NCBI GenBank assembly: GCA_026195255.1
Contig: JAPHSS010000015.1
Location: 1 to 64,000, forward strand
Origin: Gammaproteobacteria bacterium
Lineage (GTDB): Bacteria; Pseudomonadota; Gammaproteobacteria; SZUA-229
Direction of reading: 5' to 3'
Length of the DNA: 64,000 nucleotides
A program made the position numbers and the translations under genes. The notes beneath the pieces were generated by a model, which was given only the letters and a program-made list of their open reading frames with translations, had not been told where the DNA came from and searched no databases. Below are positions 22,914 to 33,849 of this stretch, piece after piece (the stretch's first letter is position 1; each line of letters starts with the position of its first letter).

Positions 22914-24875
22914 ATGGATATGGAACTAATTTATTTAGCAATACCACTAGCTTCTTTATTCGGCGCCATCATAGCTGGCTTTTTTGGTAAAGCGATCGGT
23001 CGGTCTGGGGCGCATACGGTTACGATTGCAGGTGTAGCTAGCTCATTTATTCTGTCACTTATGGCATATAACCATATTGTATTGCAGGCTGGTGATATTT
23101 ATAACCAGACGGTTTATACATGGATGGTGAGTGATGGCTTACGATTTGAAATCGGTTTTTTAGTAGATAAACTCACAGTGATGATGATGTGTGTTGTAAC
23201 CGGCGTGTCGTTAATGGTGCATATTTATACGATTGGTTATATGCGTGATGATCCTGGTTATCAGCGTTTCTTCAGTTATATTTCACTGTTTACGTTTTCC
23301 ATGTTGATGTTAGTTATGTCGAATAACTTCTTACAGCTGTTTTTTGGTTGGGAGGCGGTTGGGCTGGTTTCTTATTTGTTGATTGGTTTCTGGTATAAGA
23401 AAGAAACGGCGATATATGCAAACTTAAAAGCATTTTTAGTTAATCGCGTTGGTGACTTTGGTTTTATTCTGGGTATAGCAGCGGTTGTGATGTACGCAGG
23501 TAGTCTTGATTACAAAGAAGTATTTGCGGCTGCTCCGCAAATATCAAACCAGGTTTTAGATATTGGTTTTGGTGAGTGGTCCGTCATCAGTGTCATCTGT
23601 ATATTGTTGTTCATTGGCGCTATGGGTAAATCCGCACAGGTGCCATTACATGTCTGGTTACCTGATTCTATGGAAGGCCCAACGCCTATTTCTGCATTAA
23701 TCCATGCAGCAACAATGGTTACCGCAGGTATTTTCATGGTGGCACGTATGTCGCCATTATTTGAATTTTCTGAAGCGGCATTAACCTTTGTTATGATTAT
23801 TGGTGCAATTACTGCCTTATTTATGGGGCTAATTGGTATCGTTCAAAATGACATTAAACGAGTGGTAGCTTACTCAACACTTTCACAACTGGGTTACATG
23901 ACGGTTGCTTTAGGTGTTTCAGCATACTCTGCAGCCGTGTTTCATTTAATGACCCATGCATTTTTTAAAGCGCTTTTATTCCTGGGCGCGGGATCAGTTA
24001 TTATTGCCATGCATCACGAGCAGGATATGCGCAAGATGGGTGGTTTGAGAAAATACATGCCGATCACCTGGATAACATCACTAATCGGTTCTCTGGCGCT
24101 GATAGGGTTCCCTGGTTTTTCAGGCTTCTTCTCGAAAGATTCAATTATTCTTGCGGTAGGTGCGTCAGATTTGCCCGGTGCTGATATTGTTCACTGGATG
24201 GTTTTAGCAGGTGTATTTATTACAGCCTTTTACTCTTTCCGTATGTATTTTATGGTGTTCCATGGCAAAGAGCGTATGGATGAACATACTAAAAAACATC
24301 TTCACGAAACACCCTGGGTGGTTACAGTTCCATTAATCGCACTAGCAATACCGTCAGTAATTATTGGCTGGATGACCATTGAGCCCATGTTATTTGGAAG
24401 TTATTTCGCTGATGCCATCGTTGTGCATGAGTCAAATAATGTGATGGCTACATTGAAAGAAAGCTTCCACGGTCAGTGGGCGATGGTTGAACATGGAATA
24501 TTTTCATTACCATTTTTATTAGCTTTGTCAGGTGTAGTTGCTGCCTGGTACATCTATTTGAAAAATCCACAGATTGCAGATAAGGCTCAAGAAAAGTTTT
24601 CGTTTATTCACAAGATGCTGGATAAAAAATACTGGATCGATGAGCTTTACGTAAAAGTATTTAGCGATGGCAGTCGTGTTTTAGGCAAGGGTTTCTGGAA
24701 AGCAGGTGATGTAACAATAATAGATGGCCTAATTATAAATGGTTCAGCAAAAGTTGTCGGCTGGTTTGCAGGGGTCGTGCGTCATGTGCAAACCGGTATG
24801 CTTTATCACTATGCATTTGTAATGATTTTGGGTCTGGTTGGATTGTTATATTTATTTGCTAATCCAGCAAGCTAA
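22914..24875 (+). CDS. nuoL: NADH-quinone oxidoreductase subunit L
   Basis: The distal antiporter-like proton-pumping subunit (MrpA type) with the long lateral helix. 653 residues, about 16 TM helices. Key sequence: FFGWEAVGLVSYLLIGFWY (TM5 Glu), GKSAQVPLHVWLPDSMEGPTPISALIHAATMV (TM7-8 with Lys and His), and IKRVVAYSTLSQLGYM. It starts four bases after nuoK. The following gap (24876-24960) contains a small hairpin, GCTTTC/GAAAGC at 24878-24895, without a T tract. Confidence 0.97.
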   Translation: MDMELIYLAIPLASLFGAIIAGFFGKAIGRSGAHTVTIAGVASSFILSLMAYNHIVLQAGDIYNQTVYTWMVSDGLRFEIGFLVDKLTVMMMCVVTGVSLMVHIYTIGYMRDDPGYQRFFSYISLFTFSMLMLVMSNNFLQLFFGWEAVGLVSYLLIGFWYKKETAIYANLKAFLVNRVGDFGFILGIAAVVMYAGSLDYKEVFAAAPQISNQVLDIGFGEWSVISVICILLFIGAMGKSAQVPLHVWLPDSMEGPTPISALIHAATMVTAGIFMVARMSPLFEFSEAALTFVMIIGAITALFMGLIGIVQNDIKRVVAYSTLSQLGYMTVALGVSAYSAAVFHLMTHAFFKALLFLGAGSVIIAMHHEQDMRKMGGLRKYMPITWITSLIGSLALIGFPGFSGFFSKDSIILAVGASDLPGADIVHWMVLAGVFITAFYSFRMYFMVFHGKERMDEHTKKHLHETPWVVTVPLIALAIPSVIIGWMTIEPMLFGSYFADAIVVHESNNVMATLKESFHGQWAMVEHGIFSLPFLLALSGVVAAWYIYLKNPQIADKAQEKFSFIHKMLDKKYWIDELYVKVFSDGSRVLGKGFWKAGDVTIIDGLIINGSAKVVGWFAGVVRHVQTGMLYHYAFVMILGLVGLLYLFANPAS

Positions 24876-24960
24876 TTGCTTTCTCTTTAGAAAGCCTGAA
24901 AGTATAAAAAATACGAATGAAAATATACATAATGAAAAATAACATCAGGATTAAATCATA

Positions 24961-26487
24961 ATGTTTGCAGATTGGCCCCTTCTAAGCCTGCTCGTCTGGT
25001 TGCCAATTGTTGGTGGCGTAGCAGTATTACTGTCTGGAGATAAAGGTGGTTCAGAAGGCTCACGTCGTCTGGCACTTATTATTTCAGTTGCAACATTTGT
25101 ATTGAGTCTTGGTTTATATACCAACTTCGATAGTGCAACATCTGCAATGCAGTTTGAAGAACGTTTTGAGTGGATAGGTGATTTTAATATCTACTATCAT
25201 CTGGGTGTAGACGGAATATCTATGCCGTTGATTATTTTAACCACCTTTACAACAATTCTGGTTATTCTGGCTGGTTGGGAAGTTATACAAAAAAGAGCAT
25301 CACAGTACATGGCCGCCTTCCTGATAATGGAAGGTTTAATGATTGGTGTTTTTTCTGCCCTCGACTCCATGTTTTTCTATGTGTTCTGGGAAGCCATGTT
25401 AATACCCATGTTTGTCATTATTGGTGTATGGGGTGGTCCTAACCGGGTTTACGCAACTATAAAGTTCTTTATTTATACCTTTTTCGGCTCCGTGTTTATG
25501 CTGGTGGCGATGATTTATATGTATTACCAGTCAGGCAGCTTTGCAATATTAGATATGCATAACCTGAATCTTGGAATGACAGAGCAGACTCTAATTTTCT
25601 TCGCGTTTCTCGCCGCCTTTGCCGTTAAAGTGCCTATGTGGCCGGTACATACCTGGTTACCTGATGCACACGTCGAGGCACCAACGGGTGGCTCCGTGAT
25701 ACTGGCCGCCATTATGCTGAAGATTGGTGGTTATGGATTTATTCGATTTGCCTTACCAATTACCCCCGATGCAAGCATGTCCTATGACTGGTTGATTATT
25801 GCCATGTCGCTGATTGCGATAGTTTATATTGGCTTCGTAGCATTGGTGCAAAGTGATATGAAAAAGTTAGTTGCTTACTCATCTATTGCTCACATGGGTT
25901 TTGTAACACTAGGCCTGTTTTCGGTTTTTCAAATATTAAATAATCCTGCCAACGTTGATATTACTGGAGCTGTTTTAGCGATTGAAGGTGCAATGGTGCA
26001 AATGATATCTCACGGCTTTATTTCGGGTGCAATGTTCCTCATGATTGGCGTGTTATATGACCGTATGCATAGCCGTGAAATTGCAGATTATGGTGGCGTC
26101 GTAAATACCATGCCTGTTTTTGCTGCGTTTGCTGTTTTCTTCGCCATGTCTAATGCGGGTTTGCCTGGTACTTCCGGTTTTGTGGGTGAATTCATGGTTA
26201 TTCTGGCAGTATTTAAAGCCAATTTCTGGATTGCATTCCTCGCGGCGATAACTTTAATCCTGGGTGCAGCGTATACACTTTGGATGGTTAAACGTGTGTT
26301 TTATGGTGAAGTTACAAATGAGAATGTAAAAGCACTAAAAGATTTAAATCAACGTGAGCTTTTAATTATGTCGATACTCGCCGTATCGATCCTGGCTTTG
26401 GGTTTATACCCTGCGCCACTGGTAGATGTAATGCATGCTTCTGTAGATAATTTGTTACAACATATTACTCAGTCAAAACTGCCTTAA
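24961..26487 (+). CDS. nuoM: NADH-quinone oxidoreductase subunit M
   Basis: An antiporter-like proton-pumping subunit of the membrane arm. 508 residues with about 14 TM helices. Conserved: FYVFWEAMLIPMFVIIGVWGG (membrane Glu), AFAVKVPMWPVHTWLPDAHVEAPTGGSVILA, and DMKKLVAYSSIAHMGFV. Order and length are ordinary. nuoN follows after 27 bases. Confidence 0.97.
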   Translation: MFADWPLLSLLVWLPIVGGVAVLLSGDKGGSEGSRRLALIISVATFVLSLGLYTNFDSATSAMQFEERFEWIGDFNIYYHLGVDGISMPLIILTTFTTILVILAGWEVIQKRASQYMAAFLIMEGLMIGVFSALDSMFFYVFWEAMLIPMFVIIGVWGGPNRVYATIKFFIYTFFGSVFMLVAMIYMYYQSGSFAILDMHNLNLGMTEQTLIFFAFLAAFAVKVPMWPVHTWLPDAHVEAPTGGSVILAAIMLKIGGYGFIRFALPITPDASMSYDWLIIAMSLIAIVYIGFVALVQSDMKKLVAYSSIAHMGFVTLGLFSVFQILNNPANVDITGAVLAIEGAMVQMISHGFISGAMFLMIGVLYDRMHSREIADYGGVVNTMPVFAAFAVFFAMSNAGLPGTSGFVGEFMVILAVFKANFWIAFLAAITLILGAAYTLWMVKRVFYGEVTNENVKALKDLNQRELLIMSILAVSILALGLYPAPLVDVMHASVDNLLQHITQSKLP

Positions 26488-26514
26488 AATAGCTGATTTA
26501 TAAATAGAGAATTA

Positions 26515-27954
26515 ATGATGACATTAGAAATGCTTAATCTTTCAATCGCCATGCCAGAGATATTTTTACTCGTACTTGCATGTACAGTATTAGTGGTTGA
26601 CGTTTATCTGAAAGATGAAAGACGTAATGTAACCTATGTGTTATCTCAGTTTGGCCTGATTATTACCCTGATTTTAATTTCACAGCAGAACCCGCAGTCA
26701 CGAGAAATAGCTTTTAATGGTTTATTTGTGAATGACCTGTTAGCGACAGTTTTAAAATATGCGGTTGTGTTACTGGTGGCAGTTGTTTTTGTATATTCTC
26801 GTCGTTATCTGCAGGATCGTAATATTTTTAAAGGCGAGTTTTACGTACTTGGTCTGTTCGGCTTGCTGGGCATGATGGTAATGATTTCATCAAATCATTT
26901 TTTATCAATGTATTTAGGTCTTGAACTTCTTTCGTTGTCTCTTTATGCCATGGTTGCTTTCAATCGTGAAAACCCGAATGCAGCAGAAGCGGCAATGAAA
27001 TATTTTATTTTAGGTGCCATAGCTTCAGGAATGTTGTTGTACGGTATGTCTATGGTATATGGCATGACCGGTTCATTAAATATTGTAGAAGTGGCTGTCG
27101 CGCTTGATAAAATAGAAGGCAACAATATCGTACTTATATTTGGTCTGGTCTTCATGGTAATAGGTTTGGCCTTTAAACTGGGTGCCGTACCCTTTCATAT
27201 GTGGATACCCGATGTTTATCATGGCTCTCCAACTGCCGTTACCAGTTATATTGCAAGTGCACCAAAAGTGGCTGGTTTTGCAATGATAATTAGATTGCTT
27301 GCAGAAAGTATGGGTAGTTTTCAAACTGACTGGCAGGGAATGTTTATTATCATGGCCGTTCTTTCGATGATAGTTGGTAATGTCATTGCCATTGCACAAA
27401 CAAATTTAAAGCGTTTATTAGCCTACTCAACCATTTCTCATGTTGGTTTTATTATGCTTGGTTTATTGGCGGGTAACCAGGAAGGTTACTCGGCTGCTAT
27501 GTTTTATACATTAACTTATGCGTTAACATCTTTAGGTGCCTTTGGCGTGATTATTCTTTTAGCTCGTAAAGGTTTTGAAGCTGAAAATATTGATGACTTT
27601 AAAGGCTTGAACCAACGCAGTCCCTGGTTTGCATTTATGATGTTAATCATTGTTTTCTCAATGGCGGGTGTTCCTCCTACGGTTGGTTTCTGGGCAAAAC
27701 TGGCAGTGCTTAAAGCCGTTGTAAATATTGATATGTTATGGCTGGCACTGGTTGCAGTATTCTTTTCTATTATTGGTATATTTTATTACCTGCGAATTGT
27801 CAAAATTATGTATTTCGACGATGCGCTAGATAAGAGTGATATTAACTGCACTCGTGATATGCAAATTGCACTTAGTGCGAATGGTTTGTCTGTATTGCTG
27901 TTAGGTTTATATCCAGCGGCACTTATGTCGATTTGCATTGCTGCATTTTCTTAA
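26515..27954 (+). CDS. nuoN: NADH-quinone oxidoreductase subunit N
   Basis: The third antiporter-like subunit of complex I. 479 residues, about 14 TM helices. Conserved: YLGLELLSLSLYAMVAFNR (membrane Glu), AFKLGAVPFHMWIPDVYHGSPT, and NLKRLLAYSTISHVGFI. Two adjacent ATG codons are possible starts (26515 or 26518). It ends the nuo operon; the next gene is on the other strand, and no strong terminator hairpin is obvious in the 108-bp gap. Confidence 0.97.
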   Translation: MMTLEMLNLSIAMPEIFLLVLACTVLVVDVYLKDERRNVTYVLSQFGLIITLILISQQNPQSREIAFNGLFVNDLLATVLKYAVVLLVAVVFVYSRRYLQDRNIFKGEFYVLGLFGLLGMMVMISSNHFLSMYLGLELLSLSLYAMVAFNRENPNAAEAAMKYFILGAIASGMLLYGMSMVYGMTGSLNIVEVAVALDKIEGNNIVLIFGLVFMVIGLAFKLGAVPFHMWIPDVYHGSPTAVTSYIASAPKVAGFAMIIRLLAESMGSFQTDWQGMFIIMAVLSMIVGNVIAIAQTNLKRLLAYSTISHVGFIMLGLLAGNQEGYSAAMFYTLTYALTSLGAFGVIILLARKGFEAENIDDFKGLNQRSPWFAFMMLIIVFSMAGVPPTVGFWAKLAVLKAVVNIDMLWLALVAVFFSIIGIFYYLRIVKIMYFDDALDKSDINCTRDMQIALSANGLSVLLLGLYPAALMSICIAAFS

Positions 27955-28062
27955 AAAGATTTCAAAATTACTGCTCTAAATAAAGACAGCTGTTTGAATT
28001 AAATTAATCTTCTATTCAATTTGGCAATTATTTAAAGATATCTGATTTTATTAAATTGGCAT

Positions 28063-28773
28063 TTAGAATTTTTTTGCTGCTTTCATCAGTTCTGCTTTTC
28101 TAATGAATTCTATTTCACCGCTATTTTTCATCTCCTGTAAAATGGGGGTGATTATAGGAATAAGGTGACGGTTTTTCCTGTGTACAAAGTGATAAAGCTC
28201 GGGGCTTTTTAGTGAATTGCTTACGGCTTTTATATCGTGATATTTGTTTTGATATATAAGATTAATACTCGCAAGTTTAGGGATGACGATAACTTCTGTC
28301 TGATCTAGCTGTAAAAGTTGTAACGCATCTTGATGAGTGGCGACGAAGTTTCTTTCAAGACCTTTTGTTTCTGTCTCTATGAACTTAACACCTTTTACAA
28401 TAGTTATCTTATGGCCGCGCAAATCGTTCCAGTTGTTAATCACTAAAGATGTGTTCTTGCTGAATGCAACGGCTTCTACTGAAATAATTGATACCGGTAC
28501 TTTGTCTAAATTGGGCGTGAAACGAGTTATTGTACTAATGCGAGCAAGCTCCCCATCGGTTTCGCCGGCATTAGAGCGTTCTAATGATTCCTGTAGGGTT
28601 AAATAAAGTGGGGTTATTTCTATGTCGGCTTTTTTATAGGCTTTTATTAACACTTCAGCAGCAATGGAGTGTATTAGATTGTTTTTGCCGCCGGAAAAAG
28701 TATAACTTTTAGCGCTTAAAGATAGCGGGCTGATTAAGAGAGTGTAGAGAAGAAGTATGGAAATTTTTTTCAT
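28063..28773 (-). CDS. Orphan periplasmic solute-binding protein (SBP_bac_3-like)
   Basis: A 236-residue exported protein with signal peptide KKISILLLYTLLISPLSLSA, read from the ATG at 28773; a GTG two codons upstream is an alternative. The body resembles family 3 extracellular solute-binding proteins: an early lobe ending LQESLERSNAGETDGELARI, then the crossover with WNDLRGHKITIVKGVKF and a return lobe. No permease or ATPase gene is nearby, so a sensing or orphan binding role is as likely as transport. The ligand cannot be predicted. It is the only minus-strand gene between nuoN and the tRNA, which suggests a later insertion into the ancestral order. Confidence 0.8.
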   Translation of the reverse strand: MKKISILLLYTLLISPLSLSAKSYTFSGGKNNLIHSIAAEVLIKAYKKADIEITPLYLTLQESLERSNAGETDGELARISTITRFTPNLDKVPVSIISVEAVAFSKNTSLVINNWNDLRGHKITIVKGVKFIETETKGLERNFVATHQDALQLLQLDQTEVIVIPKLASINLIYQNKYHDIKAVSNSLKSPELYHFVHRKNRHLIPIITPILQEMKNSGEIEFIRKAELMKAAKKF

Positions 28774-28858
28774 AGGCACTTATTTTAGGACTAATTAAAA
28801 GCTTTTGCCTTTAATTTAATGTTTAATTGGGTGATTGAAGCAATCTATTATATTTGCC

Positions 28859-28887
28859 TTGCAATAAGTCTTTGATATCTGTACTAT
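28859..28887 (+). promoter_or_regulatory. Promoter of initiator tRNA operon
   Basis: TTGCAA (28859-28864), a 17-nt spacer, then TACTAT (28882-28887). The tRNA begins 15 bases after the -10, which leaves a 5' leader of about 8 nt. Confidence 0.65.
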
Positions 28888-28901
28888 TCGCTCCAAGTTG
28901 A

Positions 28902-28978
<77 letters not shown>

Positions 28979-29026
28979 AATTTAGTAGGTCCTAAGTTGT
29001 TGATCCGCCAGGGATCTTCGGCATAG

Positions 29027-29100
29027 AGCCCAGTGAGTAGTCGGTCTCATGGTGTAGTAACCGTGGGAAGGTCGCAGATTCAAATCCTGCAGCGGCTACC
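29027..29100 (+). pseudogene. Degenerate second copy of initiator tRNA
   Basis: Positions 29067-29100 match 28944-28977 of the intact tRNA at 29 of 34 bases, including the whole TTCAAATCCTGC segment and the GCTACC end. GAGTAGTC at 29035 lines up with GAGCAGTC of the D-arm, at a total spacing one base shorter. The anticodon stem is destroyed, the T stem has an A-C mismatch, and only about four acceptor pairs (AGCC/GGCT) form. It is best read as a decayed tandem duplicate. Confidence 0.65.
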
Positions 29101-29116
29101 CAACTTTTATAAGAGA

Positions 29117-29141
29117 GGCCCCGTACATCGGGGCCTTTTTT
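29117..29141 (+). terminator. Rho-independent terminator after tRNA-fMet
   Basis: A perfect 7-bp GC stem GGCCCCG/CGGGGCC with loop TACAT (29117-29135), followed by six T. It separates the tRNA unit from rimP or acts as an attenuator before it. Confidence 0.9.
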
Positions 29142-29205
29142 ATGGCTCGATACGGGTGTAAAATCCCAGTGATTTAAAATCTAACAGTAAGGGTAACTAT
29201 CAAGC

Positions 29206-29652
29206 GTGAACGACATCTGGTCAATTATTGAACCTGTAGTAGAAGGCATGGGATATGAGGTAGTAGATATCGAATATCGACCACACCCGACAGATGGATT
29301 ATTACGTATATATATTGATGGCCCGAATGGTATCGTGCTTGAAGACTGCAGTGCAGTTAGTCTTCAAATTAGCAGTGTTCTAGATGTAGAAGACCCCATC
29401 CCGGGGCAGTTTAATTTGGAAGTATCATCTCCGGGTATGGACCGGCCATTACGTAAAATCGCTGATTTCGAGCGTTTTACGGGTTCAACTGTAAAAATTA
29501 AATTAACCGTGCCCACACTTGAAGGGCAAAGAAATTTTACAGGCAAGTTAAAGGGTATTGAGAGTGAAGATGTCGTTCTTGAAATGGATGGAGAGACCCA
29601 TTATCTAGCCTTAGACTCAATCGATAAAGCGCGGATCGTTCCGCAGTTCTAG
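29206..29652 (+). CDS. rimP: Ribosome maturation factor RimP
   Basis: Needed for late maturation of the 30S subunit. 148 residues from a GTG start. The N-terminal domain shows [16 protein letters not shown] and [11 protein letters not shown]. The middle has [20 protein letters not shown], and the C-terminal SH3-like domain follows. The ribosome binding site is AAGGGTAA. It heads the conserved rimP-nusA-infB-rbfA-truB-rpsO-pnp order. Confidence 0.96.
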   Translation: MNDIWSIIEPVVEGMGYEVVDIEYRPHPTDGLLRIYIDGPNGIVLEDCSAVSLQISSVLDVEDPIPGQFNLEVSSPGMDRPLRKIADFERFTGSTVKIKLTVPTLEGQRNFTGKLKGIESEDVVLEMDGETHYLALDSIDKARIVPQF

Positions 29653-29687
29653 GTAACGCCTGGACACACGGGTTTTTGGAGCCAGAC

Positions 29688-31193
29688 ATGAATAAAGAAA
29701 TTCTTTACGTAGTAGATGCCGTCTCAAATGAGAAGGCAGTAGAAAAGGAAATCATCTTTGAGGCAATTGAAGCTGCCTTAGCTACGGCCAGCCGTAAAAA
29801 ACAAGGTAAAGATATAGACGTTCGCGTAAGCATTGACCGTGAGACCGGCGCTTATGATACTTTTCGTCGCTGGGAAGTGGTTGAAGAGATGGAAAATGGT
29901 GGCCTTGAGTTTCCATTAAAGCAAATTACATTAGAAGCGGCGCAAATTGATGAGCCTGATATTCAATTAGGCAGTTATGTTGAAGAAGAAATTGACTCGG
30001 TTGAATTTGGTCGAATTGCAGCGCAAACAGCGAAGCAGGTTATAGTTCAAAAAGTTCGTGAAGCTGAGCGCGCTCGTGTTGTTGAAGCTTTCAAGGGTCG
30101 TGTTGGCGAATTGATTATGGGCACGGTTAAACGTGTTGAGCGCGGTAATATTTATCTTGATTTGGGTGATAATGTTGAAGGTTTTATACCCCGTGAAGAT
30201 GTTATTCCTCGTGAGGCCGTCCGTCCGGGTGATAGATTGCGTGGTTATCTAAAAGAAGTGCGCTCTGAAGCTCGTGGCCCTCAGTTATTTATTAGCCGTA
30301 CAGCACCGGAATTTCTGGTTGAGTTATTCAAGCTTGAAGTGCCAGAAGTCGGTCAGGATCTGATTGAAATTATTTCTGGTGCTCGTGATCCGGGGTCACG
30401 CGCCAAGATAGCAGTAAAATCAAATGATCCACGCATGGACCCTGTTGGTGCCTGTGTCGGTATGCGAGGCTCACGTGTTCAGTCGGTATCAAATGAGCTA
30501 GCAGGTGAGCGGGTAGATATTATCCTCTGGGATGATAATCCAGCGCAATTCGTTATTAATGCCATGTCACCAGCTGAAGTGTTATCTATTGTTGTTGATG
30601 AAGATGCTCACTCAATGGATGTTGCTGTCGAAGATGAAAAGTTATCTCAGGCAATTGGTAAAGGTGGCCAGAATATTCGTATGGCCAGCCAGTTAACTGG
30701 CTGGAATCTGAACATAATGTCAACCGATGATATGGAAGAAAAATCGGAGGCTGAAGGTAAGGTTCTGGTTGAGCTGTTTATGGAGCAGCTTGATGTAGAT
30801 GAAGATGTTGCAGTTATTCTGGCAGCTGAAGGCTTCTCTAGTATAGAGGAAGTCGCGTATGTGCCAGAAAGTGAATTCCTTAATATTGAAGAATTCGATG
30901 AGGATATTGTTGAAGAGCTTCGTGGTCGTGCAAGAGATGCATTATTAATGAAAGCAATTTCACAGGAAGAATCTGTTAATGAGCCTCAGAAAGATTTGCT
31001 TGAAATGGATGGCATGAATGCTGATCTTGCAAAAATGCTGGCATCGAAAGGTGTTTGTACGATGGAAGATTTGGCAGAGCTCGCCATTGACGAGTTGCAG
31101 GAAATTGAAAATATGTCTGAAGAGAGTGCTAGCGCATTAATTATGACCGCGCGGGCACCCTGGTTTGAAACTGAAGAAGAGACAAGCCAGTAA
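29688..31193 (+). CDS. nusA: Transcription termination/antitermination factor NusA
   Basis: An RNA polymerase-associated factor for pausing, termination and antitermination. I chose the ATG at 29688 ([18 protein letters not shown], as in E. coli, with TGGAG upstream) over a TTG four codons earlier. 501 residues. The N-terminal polymerase-binding domain is at about 1-130, S1 at about 135-200 ([23 protein letters not shown]), then KH1 ([17 protein letters not shown]) and KH2 ([18 protein letters not shown]). Two C-terminal acidic repeats complete the protein. Confidence 0.98.
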   Translation: MNKEILYVVDAVSNEKAVEKEIIFEAIEAALATASRKKQGKDIDVRVSIDRETGAYDTFRRWEVVEEMENGGLEFPLKQITLEAAQIDEPDIQLGSYVEEEIDSVEFGRIAAQTAKQVIVQKVREAERARVVEAFKGRVGELIMGTVKRVERGNIYLDLGDNVEGFIPREDVIPREAVRPGDRLRGYLKEVRSEARGPQLFISRTAPEFLVELFKLEVPEVGQDLIEIISGARDPGSRAKIAVKSNDPRMDPVGACVGMRGSRVQSVSNELAGERVDIILWDDNPAQFVINAMSPAEVLSIVVDEDAHSMDVAVEDEKLSQAIGKGGQNIRMASQLTGWNLNIMSTDDMEEKSEAEGKVLVELFMEQLDVDEDVAVILAAEGFSSIEEVAYVPESEFLNIEEFDEDIVEELRGRARDALLMKAISQEESVNEPQKDLLEMDGMNADLAKMLASKGVCTMEDLAELAIDELQEIENMSEESASALIMTARAPWFETEEETSQ

Positions 31194-31213
31194 CCCTGGG
31201 GAGGAACTAGAGA

Positions 31214-33733
31214 ATGTCACAAGTTACAGTTAAGCAGCTCTCCGAGGTCGTAGGCGCACCGGTAGAGCGATTATTAGAACAATTAAAAGACGCAGGTATA
31301 GTGGTTGCTAATGCTGATTCGGAAATAACCGATGAGCAGAAGTTTAAGCTGCTTGATCATTTGCGTAATAGCCATGGTAAGAATACAACGGCGACTGCAG
31401 GTAAAGGTAAAATTACACTTAAGCGTAAATCTACAGCTTCTTTAAAAAGCTCGGGTAGTAAAGCGGTTAATGTAGAAATTCGTAAAAAACGGAGTATCTC
31501 AAAATTAGGTGATTCTGAGTCGTCTGATGATGAGAAAGAAAAAGAAAAGGCTGATATTCAGCGTTTAATGGCTGAAAAAGAAGCCCGAGAAGCAGAGCGT
31601 GCTGAAGCAGAAGTTGCGGCTATAGAAAAATCTAAAGAAGCGGCCAAGCAGCGTGAAGACGATGAACAGGCGAAAAAAGAAGCAGCAGTAAAGTCGCGTA
31701 TTGAAGCAGAGCAGCAGGCAAAAGTTGTGGCTAATGCGAAAGCACGTGGTGCTGCAAAAGCGGAAGCATCTCCAGCGTCAGGTTCAGATGATCGTAAGGG
31801 TGCACAAAAAACAGCCGCTAAAGGTCATAATAAAGGCGATACTCGTTACGGCAGAAAAGAACTACATGTTGCTTCAGGTAAAAAAGCCCGTGGTAAAAAA
31901 CAAAGTCGTAAAGTGCTTGCGACACAGAATGCAGAAGCAAAACATGCATTTGAAAAACCAGTTGAAAAAATTGTTTATGATGTGGATGTTCCTGAAACTA
32001 TTAAAGTTTCAGATCTAGCTATCAAGATGTCCATGAAAGCCGGTGAGATGATTAAAACAATGATGACTATGGGGGTTATGGCCACCATTAATCAGGTTAT
32101 TGATCAGGAAACGGCAATCTTGATTGTTGAAGAGCTGGGTCATAATGCAGTGGCATCTTCTGCTGATGATCGTGAAAATACATTATTAGCGTCTGCAGGA
32201 GACGAGCTGCATGATGAGCAGCCGCGTCCGCCTGTAGTGACTATTATGGGTCATGTTGACCATGGTAAAACGTCTCTACTCGATTATATTCGTGAAGCTA
32301 AAGTTGCATCAGGTGAGGCGGGTGGTATTACTCAGCACATCGGTGCATACCATGTTGAAACAGATAAAGGTGTTATTACCTTTTTAGACACACCGGGACA
32401 TGCCGCGTTTACCTCAATGCGTGCTCGTGGTGCTCAGGCAACTGATATTGTTATTCTGGTTGTTGCGGCAGATGATGGTGTTATGCCGCAAACAATTGAA
32501 GCAATACAGCATTCTAAAGCAGCTGGTGTACCTTTGATTGTAGCCGTTAACAAAATTGATAAAGAAGGTGCAGATCTGGATCGAGTTAAGACGGAACTGG
32601 GCAGTCATGAAATTATTCCTGAGGACTGGGGTGGCGAAAATATTTTCGTTAATGTTTCCGCTAAAACTGGAGAGGGTATTGACGATTTACTAGAGGCCAT
32701 TAGTTTAACAGCTGAAATGTTAGAGTTTAAGGCGCCTACTAAAGGGCCTGCTCAGGGTATTGTTGTTGAGGCTACACTGGATAAAGGTCGAGGTGTTACG
32801 ACAACCGTTCTTGTTCAAAAAGGTAGTTTGAAAAAAGGCGATATTTTGTTAGCGGGTAATGAATACGGTCGTGTTCGTGCATTATTTGACGAAAATGGCA
32901 AGCAGATTGATGAAGCCGGGCCTTCTATACCCGTAGTGGTATTGGGTTTGTCGGGCACACCTTCTGCAGGTGATTTAACTCAGGTAATGGCTGATGAGCG
33001 AACTGCGCGTGAACTAGCGGGTAATCGAAGTCATAAAGAACGTGATGTTAAGTTTGCTGCTCAACAACAGGCTAAACTGGACTCTCTGTTTACTAATCTG
33101 GGTAAAGGTGAAGTTAATTACCTGAATATTCTGCTTAAAGCAGACGTGCAAGGTAGCCTTGAAGCGATTAAAGAGTCATTGTTTAAACTGGCAGCTGATA
33201 ACGAAGAAGTTGATGTAGCTATTATTGGTTCTGGCGTAGGTGGTATTAATGATACTGACATCAGCCTGGCAGCGGCATCTAATGCTGTTGTATTTGGTTT
33301 TAATGTGCGAGCCGATGCTGCAGCAAGAAAATCTGTAGCTGAACGCGGTGTTGATATGCGTTATTACAGTGTTATCTACGATTTAATAGACGATGTTAAA
33401 CAGGCGTTAACCGGAATGCTTTCTGCGGAATTCCGTGAAGATATCATTGGCCTGGCTGAAGTTAAAGATGTATTTAAATCACCAAAGTTTGGTTTAATTG
33501 CCGGCTCAATTGTAACGGAAGGTACTATCAGAAAAGATCAGCCAATTCGTGTTTTACGTGATAACGTAGTTATTTACGAAGGTGAGCTTGAGTCACTTAG
33601 ACGTTTCAAAGATGCGGTTGAAGAAGTCAGGAGTGGTACTGAGTGTGGCATCGGTGTTAAGAATTACAACGATGTTAAAGTTGGTGACCAGATAGAAGTC
33701 TTTGAACGTGTTGAAGTCGAGCGGACTTTATAA
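31214..33733 (+). CDS. infB: Translation initiation factor IF-2
   Basis: A GTPase that places initiator tRNA on the ribosome. 839 residues. The N-terminal IF2N module ([21 protein letters not shown]) is followed by a charged, Lys/Ala/Glu-rich helical linker of about 200 residues, variable in the family. The second IF2 N domain is at about 255-310. The G domain has G1 GHVDHGKT at 346-353, then DTPGH and NKID. Domains II to IV close the protein. GGGAGGA precedes the ATG. Confidence 0.98.
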   Translation: MSQVTVKQLSEVVGAPVERLLEQLKDAGIVVANADSEITDEQKFKLLDHLRNSHGKNTTATAGKGKITLKRKSTASLKSSGSKAVNVEIRKKRSISKLGDSESSDDEKEKEKADIQRLMAEKEAREAERAEAEVAAIEKSKEAAKQREDDEQAKKEAAVKSRIEAEQQAKVVANAKARGAAKAEASPASGSDDRKGAQKTAAKGHNKGDTRYGRKELHVASGKKARGKKQSRKVLATQNAEAKHAFEKPVEKIVYDVDVPETIKVSDLAIKMSMKAGEMIKTMMTMGVMATINQVIDQETAILIVEELGHNAVASSADDRENTLLASAGDELHDEQPRPPVVTIMGHVDHGKTSLLDYIREAKVASGEAGGITQHIGAYHVETDKGVITFLDTPGHAAFTSMRARGAQATDIVILVVAADDGVMPQTIEAIQHSKAAGVPLIVAVNKIDKEGADLDRVKTELGSHEIIPEDWGGENIFVNVSAKTGEGIDDLLEAISLTAEMLEFKAPTKGPAQGIVVEATLDKGRGVTTTVLVQKGSLKKGDILLAGNEYGRVRALFDENGKQIDEAGPSIPVVVLGLSGTPSAGDLTQVMADERTARELAGNRSHKERDVKFAAQQQAKLDSLFTNLGKGEVNYLNILLKADVQGSLEAIKESLFKLAADNEEVDVAIIGSGVGGINDTDISLAAASNAVVFGFNVRADAAARKSVAERGVDMRYYSVIYDLIDDVKQALTGMLSAEFREDIIGLAEVKDVFKSPKFGLIAGSIVTEGTIRKDQPIRVLRDNVVIYEGELESLRRFKDAVEEVRSGTECGIGVKNYNDVKVGDQIEVFERVEVERTL

Positions 33734-33740
33734 TAATTTT

Positions 33741-33833
33741 GCTACAGAGACGCAGAGAGCACGGAGGTTTGTTGTTTACGCTGCGCGTAAATAAGAAAAA
33801 TATTTTTCTCCGTGCGCCCTACGCCTCTGTGGC
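33741..33833. repeat. MITE-like palindrome between infB and rbfA
   Basis: The end arms at 33741-33766 and 33808-33833 are inverted repeats (21 of 26 bases match), each carrying the CACAGAG/CACGGAG-type motif. The centre has a small hairpin TTTACG/CGTAAA at 33775-33791. It fills almost the whole gap and shares its design with 34228-34309. Confidence 0.7.
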
Positions 33834-33849
33834 AAATGTGTAGTTAATT

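Noticed and set aside
29027-29100. Second functional tRNA after tRNA-fMet
   Set aside because: There is no valid anticodon stem, the acceptor pairs over only about four bases, and the T stem has a mismatch.
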